Part shown: one piece after another, positions 60,001 through 64,000 of the stretch
Position numbering within the stretch: the stretch's first letter is position 1
Layout: each line of letters opens with the position of its first letter
NCBI GenBank assembly: GCA_035582835.1
Contig: JAYKAV010000933.1
Coordinates: 917,625-981,624, forward strand
Direction: 5' to 3'
Length of the DNA: 64,000 nt
From: Phoebastria nigripes
Lineage: Eukaryota > Chordata > Aves > Procellariiformes > Diomedeidae
The notes under the pieces: model-generated
Database searches by the model: none
What the model was told of the DNA's origin: nothing
Seen by the model: only the letters and a program-made list of their open reading frames with translations
Program-made: the position numbers and the translations under genes

Positions 60001-60441
60001 AAAATGAGGGCAGTTCAGCTGAGAAGCGCATGGCTGGAAGCTTCTTCCTTCATTATTATTCCCTGTCAATGGTTTGGGGGGAAAAAAAAAATCAGAACTA
60101 AGGGGAACAATTCCAGGTGCATGTCTTTCTACAGTGTGCGTGTATATATATGTATATCTTACATGTCCAATGGATGGGAGGGCATAAAAGGACTTTATCT
60201 GTAATTGCAAGTGCTATATCAGCCACTGAATTCTCTTACTGTTTCCTAGCTGTTAGAAGCAGTTATAGTTCAAGTCTGGACTACAGGACTTGTCAGACTA
60301 TAGCAGAGATGACAATTTAATCTCTTAATCCTTCTTGCTCTTTAGACTTTCTCAGAAGAAACCTGAGAAGAAATCCATCCCCATAGTGGTGGCTTTCTCC
60401 TGTTATGGTGGACTAAATGCTTCTGCTATAGCTGCCTCCAG
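44532..60441 (+). CDS. SLC7A6: y+LAT-type amino-acid exchanger SLC7A6, 3' part beyond window
   Basis: The light chain of system y+L pairs with SLC3A2 (4F2hc) at the plasma membrane and exchanges cationic amino acids for neutral ones plus sodium. The exons here encode about 338 of about 510 residues. After a 40-residue cytosolic tail come [20 protein letters not shown] and the substrate-binding GSGIF of TM1 (63-67). Later blocks include [59 protein letters not shown] and [20 protein letters not shown]. Cys162 in FPSCDPPY is the expected disulfide to SLC3A2. [10 protein letters not shown] and the TMQLKKEIS start favour SLC7A6 over SLC7A7. Start: ATG in CCACAATGG, 41 bases after an acceptor; an upstream in-frame ATG at 44427 is intronic. 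Oddities: Glu177, where relatives have a hydrophobic residue, and an altered exon at 60.35 kb. The remaining exons are to the right. Confidence 0.85.
45064..48869 (+). other. SLC7A6 intron, nothing recognised
   Basis: 3.8 kb of AT-rich sequence with a T-run (about 46921-46939) and an A-run (about 47282-47298). It ends in a very strong polypyrimidine acceptor. No repeat family recognised. Confidence 0.6.
48870..48995 (+). CDS. SLC7A6: SLC7A6 second coding exon
   Basis: Acceptor tcttcccccctag; donor CAGG|gtaagc, phase 1. It encodes [20 protein letters not shown] and the TM5 segment [15 protein letters not shown]. Confidence 0.92.
48996..50838 (+). other. SLC7A6 intron with a sequence gap
   Basis: Contains a T-run and 14 Ns (49565-49578) followed by the inverted repeat listed separately, and a TG microsatellite at about 50173-50184. 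No other feature. Confidence 0.7.
49579..49750. repeat. Perfect 36-base inverted repeat beside an N-gap
   Basis: The left arm 49579-49614 starts directly at the gap edge and is the exact reverse complement of 49715-49750, with a 100-base spacer. It could be a real hairpin-forming repeat, but its position on the gap edge suggests a misassembled fold-back end. Confidence 0.9.
50839..50983 (+). CDS. SLC7A6: SLC7A6 third coding exon
   Basis: Acceptor cttccacacacag; donor AAAG|gtaaac, phase 2. It encodes [20 protein letters not shown], then [20 protein letters not shown] and EEIKNPER, the TM6 signature of the LAT family. Confidence 0.93.
50984..53534 (+). other. SLC7A6 intron, nothing recognised
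   Basis: 2.55 kb. A 133-codon frame (52435-52836) lies here, but it has no known domain and no splice context. Confidence 0.6.
53535..53658 (+). CDS. SLC7A6: SLC7A6 fourth coding exon
   Basis: Acceptor ttttttgtcttacag; donor GCAGTG|gtaagt, phase 0. It encodes [20 protein letters not shown], then [21 protein letters not shown] in two overlapping pieces, ending exactly where the human gene has its exon border. Confidence 0.92.
56303..56400 (+). repeat. 98-base direct repeat, copy 1
   Basis: Identical base for base to 57194-57291, starting TGTTCTAAAAGGGAAGCTTC. The flanks are unrelated. It is not a transposon I recognise. Confidence 0.95.
57194..57291 (+). repeat. 98-base direct repeat, copy 2
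   Basis: Exact copy of 56303-56400, 891 bases downstream in the same orientation. The absence of any mismatch implies a recent duplication, gene conversion, or an assembly error. Confidence 0.95.
60356..60441 (+). CDS. SLC7A6: SLC7A6 fifth coding exon, altered 5' end
   Basis: The 3' part encodes [23 protein letters not shown], the TM7 block of LAT transporters (IPIAVALSCFGGLNAS in SLC7A6), with donor CAG|gtaggc in the expected phase 2. The usual acceptor, ctctttag at 60345, would start the exon with TFSEET, resembling the conserved TFADQT, but this meets TGA at 60364-60366 and is 8 bases short of the expected 104-base length. A second AG at 60355 restores phase 0 and gives [12 protein letters not shown], six residues shorter than relatives. 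It is either a cryptic acceptor rescuing the frame or a broken exon. Confidence 0.6.
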
Positions 60442-63400
60442 GTAGGCTCCTCTGTCATCCTCCGCATACCCTTGCGAATGCTCCATTCTTTCCCCTGTTG
60501 CCAGCTCATTTGTTTTTATAAATGCACTTCACTACTCCCAGAAGTAGTGGTAGTTAAAGTGGAATTGGTCAAGTGCTCAGATCAGAGCCCAGGTCTAGCT
60601 CATTTGTGGAGGATCCATGATTATACAATTGCGTTTTTAGCAGAAAGCAGCCACTAACTCTTCTCCCGCCCCTTTTTTTTCCTCTTGGTACAGTGCACGT
60701 GGTGTATGTGCTTGATGACTTGATTGCTTTTTGCACTTTTCTCTGCCCTTCTTTCTTATGCAAAATAACCCTCTGACATATGCACACATTTGAATGCTTA
60801 TTGTGGCCACTTTTACTTGCACTTCAGTAACACTTGCTGCAAGAAACATTGTAGAGATCTTTGGTTTTGTCATTGTTCACAAGAGAGTGTAGCTCAGCTT
60901 TGGAGAAGACATTTCTTGGCATCTGTTAAAATGGGGGTGTGGAAGGATTTATAAATGTGTACTTTGAAGTATAAAAGTGTGCTTATTGTCTGAGTAGTAA
61001 TACACAAACTTGGCTGATTTTTATGTTAGAAATGAGGGTGAAACCCTGTCAGAAAACACCTGCATAAAGGCAGGTGGGTCTATACTTGTCATGTTAAGCT
61101 AGTTAATATCACATGGAAGTTCAGCCAACCTTCAGGTACCTTTCAACTTTGTTTTGCTGAAAGATCATTTTGCGGGCAGATCTACTTGGCAAACCAAGCT
61201 GAACTTTCTAGATCATTCTCAATTAAAATACTCTTTTGCCTTATCTCACTTAGGGAAAAGTTAAGCTCTTGAAGTTAATGCTCCACCCTTTGCTCTCTCA
61301 GGAATCCCAACTACAACATTAGAAAGTACATTGGAAATAACAGTGTTTGGTAAAGGCTGTCACTAGGTTATTCTCTGTTTTGAAGAGGCTGACTCGTACA
61401 GATCTAGGGAAATTAGTTATTTGACTTTGAGCTGGATCAACAGTTGTTATACATCATATAGCTTGCATCCAGAATACATTGAATTTATAATGTCTTGATC
61501 TGTGTATAATTTTGGCAGTGATACCATAGCTTTGCCTTAACTCTTTGTGGTTTTTACTGCTTGTATGAGTGATTGCTGTTTTCCAGGATGTGTGAAACAA
61601 CATTAGCATATCTTAGAAAGATTGGATATACATTATAGGATGGAAATGGCCTTTGAGTTAGTCCCACATCTGGCATTCTACACTGGCCCATTACTAGATG
61701 TTTCAAAAGGAAATGGGAAATGCTTGCAAAGAACAAATGCCAACCTGCCTTTTGAGGGGAAAAGTTTCTCCAAATGACATATGCTGCAGGATGCAAATTA
61801 GCTAATAAGATTACATTCATACATTTTCTCTCTCTTCTTTAACTTTAGCTGTTAATATTACTTATCTCAATGCTTATCCTTTAGGCAACCTTACTAAACA
61901 TCTTAATTCTCTAACATCTTGAGTGAGTTCTGTATCTTAGCTTTGTATATTTAAAAAAAAATCCTCCAGCAGTTTTACATTTGGTGTCTAGTAATTTCAC
62001 TTGCTGTTTGGCTTCGGAAATCAGCAGTCCAGGTTTAAATCATCCTTTAAAATATTACAACAATTGCCTATTAGAATTTTCATCTTGTCCTCATTGTTAC
62101 TTGTTCTGGAGAAGTTGTCTTAATTCATTCACTGGATCATTATGAATTATGTTCTGCTTTGGGAGACCAGGTTTCTCAGAGCTGCGTTTAGATCCAATAA
62201 GGATCTGAGAGAAGCACTGTGGGTTCTAGTAATTNTTTATTCTTGAGCAGCAGAAATCTTTTATGTACAATAATGTAAATCAATTGTTCAGTTTCAGTTG
62301 ACTGAAAATGGGTAATCCATGGTATACAGAACACATTTCTTATGGCATGGTCTTTTGCTAAATCGATGTTCTGATTTCAGTATGAAATAGAATTCATACA
62401 TGGATTAGTTCTTTTATACTTTTCTTGTGTCAATTTTTGTAATTTCTGTGGGAATCTGCGTGTGTGCATTTTTCCACCCCTGTGCTGAAGCGCTGTTTTG
62501 AGGGAAGCTATACTAATATGTATAAACTAAAAGAGCTCAGGAAGAGATGTGCTTTAGTAAGAATCAGGCTGACTAACACAGTTGATGCATTGACTTTGAA
62601 CCTTTTGGCAAGGTTCCCACTGAAGTGATTATATGCTTTTGCATTGTCCCTTAGCAGCAGGAAATCCTATCTGCCTTTGGTGAGGCTCAACTAAATTACA
62701 CAAAAGGATAAAATAAATTTTGCTTTTCAGTGTAGATGATGGTGTACAGCTAAGCAGAGTTGGATTCTGAACCTTAACCTGGATAACGTGCTGAACAAAG
62801 CACTTTGTCAACCCAGACAAAGAACAGGAAACTTTAACCAGCCAAGCTTCGTTTTATGTCAGTAAATTTTTCTGCATTTTGTGGTTTAAGGATTGATGTT
62901 ATATGCAGGGTTTTGCCTCATGAAAATCAATCACTGATTTCATGAAAAAAAATCTATATTAAGTCATTTAGGCTTTTTTGACCTACAAAAACATTCAGAA
63001 AACAGCATAATGCACTGCTTTTGGTGATCTTGTTCCTGGAGTAATTAAATCAAAATTTGACCACTGTTAAATCCAGGTAACTTTATATGCTACAAACAAA
63101 GGCCAGTTCTGAATGTTAATCCACTTTGACTGAACTTATCAGCTCATAAATGTTATGGTGAAGACCAGTAGTTTAAAAGGGAGGTTAAGGGGGAGGTGTT
63201 GCAAAATACTAAAATACTAAAAACTGAAGAAAATTTTTATAATAGAAAAGACAGACCTGCAGAAACCTGAACTAGTATATATGCTTTTTGTGTCTGAGGA
63301 TCTTGAAATTGATAAAGCAAGAGAGCTAAGAAAGCGATTTAGAGAAAGGTTCATAAAAAGGTTTAGATTACTGCTACCTGCTGAGGTGTATAATGTTCTA

Positions 63401-63815
63401 ATACCCACAAAATCTTTGGGCTTTGTTTGAATACCACTTATACATAAGTATGTACCTTCCTGTTTCTCTAAATAGTGATTTCATGCTGTCTAATGTAGAC
63501 ATGATCCTTTTGCTACCATGACTGTTAGTTTGCTTCATGTAAAAGAAATCATGGAAGTAATTTAGCCATCAATAGGTTGAATTGGGATAGGAAGGCTTCC
63601 ACCCACATCCTCTGAACACAGCATGAGTGGATTTCTGCCTAACTCCAAACATGCTAATGTTCAGACATGTACAATGCTCAGACCGAGATGGGATTTAGAA
63701 TAGCTGTCAGTCTTCATGTATTAAATTGCTTGATTTTTCAAACATTTTGTCTGATATTCTAAGTCTCTCTCCCTTTTTTCTCCATCCAGGAGGCTGAACA
63801 AAATTGACCAGGACA
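60442..63815 (+). other. SLC7A6 intron, next exon not reached
   Basis: I find no exon matching the following LAT block (LFFVGSREGHLP). One N at 62235. Otherwise unremarkable AT-rich sequence. Confidence 0.55.
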
Positions 63816-63817
63816 AT

Positions 63818-64000
63818 ATAGAATCATAGAATCATAGAATCATTAAGGTTGGAAAAGACCTCTAAGATCATCAAGTCCAACCGTCAACCCAACACCACCA
63901 TGCCCCACTAAACCATGTCCCTAAGCGCCTCATCTACACGTCTTTTAAATACTTCCAGGGATGGTGACTCCACCACTTCCCTGGGCAGCCTGTTCCAATG
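63818..64000 (-). mobile_element. CR1 LINE 3' end, minus strand, cut by window edge
   Basis: It begins on the plus strand with ATAGAATCATAGAATCATAG, the reversed CR1 tail. AAGGTTGGAAAAGACCTCTA, ATCAAGTCCAACC and TCCCTGGGCAGCCTGTTCCA follow, all reverse-complement CR1 3' UTR. It is little diverged and continues past 64000. Confidence 0.95.

Larger units (their letters stand above)
53659..60345 (+). other. SLC7A6 intron with a 98-base duplication
   Basis: 6.7 kb. I searched by eye for the conserved exon start (TFADQTFGMFSW in relatives) and did not find it anywhere in this intron. Apart from the direct repeat at 56.3 and 57.2 kb, and TG/TA-rich simple sequence at about 55513-55545, nothing is recognised. 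Confidence 0.55.

Noticed and set aside
1..64000. CRISPR arrays, operons, phage or other prokaryotic systems
   Set aside because: The sequence is clearly avian: spliced genes, CR1 and ERVL repeats, and a CpG island. No such structures are present.

Overview
This window is bird nuclear genomic DNA. The evidence is several CR1 (chicken-repeat-1) LINE fragments, two with the avian ATTCTATG-type 3' tail, and an avian ERVL-type long terminal repeat. The rest is AT-rich unique sequence with compact, spliced, intron-rich genes. Most of the window is intron or intergenic. Almost all longer open frames are chance frames; the real coding sequence is in short exons with GT/AG borders.

Layout. 1-5.7 kb: intergenic DNA with an old minus-strand CR1 at about 4.7-5.4 kb. 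5.76-23.25 kb: a plus-strand gene with one likely non-coding first exon (to 5912) and 11 coding exons (8431-23254). The exons join in frame to 540 codons and encode a RIPK2-like protein: an N-terminal RIP-type kinase fold and a C-terminal CARD. The catalytic Asp of the HRD motif is replaced by Ser, so this is probably a pseudokinase paralogue of the NOD1/NOD2 adaptor kinase RIPK2. Its second coding intron carries an ERVL remnant whose two LTR pieces are in opposite orientation. 23.8-24.4 kb: a well-preserved plus-strand CR1 fragment just downstream. 24.4-37.6 kb: a gene desert with one degraded CR1 and no coding sequence I can support. 37.6-38.8 kb: a strong CpG island with Sp1-like boxes and a CACGTG E-box, probably the promoter and first non-coding exon of the next gene. 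44.5-60.4 kb: coding exons of a plus-strand y+LAT amino-acid exchanger, best matched to SLC7A6 (y+LAT2). Five recognisable coding exons, the fifth of them anomalous, cover roughly the first two thirds of the protein, and the gene runs off the right edge. A minus-strand CR1 closes the window.

The two genes are not functionally linked by anything in the sequence; they are simply neighbours on the same strand. The most notable points are: (1) the RIPK2-like pseudokinase with an intact-looking CARD; (2) an intron-retention stop that would make a CARD-less form of it; (3) an SLC7A6 exon at 60.35 kb that keeps the TM7 signature but has lost the conserved start of the exon, so that only a shifted splice acceptor keeps the frame; (4) a perfect 98-bp direct duplication in the preceding intron; and (5) two perfect inverted repeats next to N-gaps that look like assembly fold-backs.
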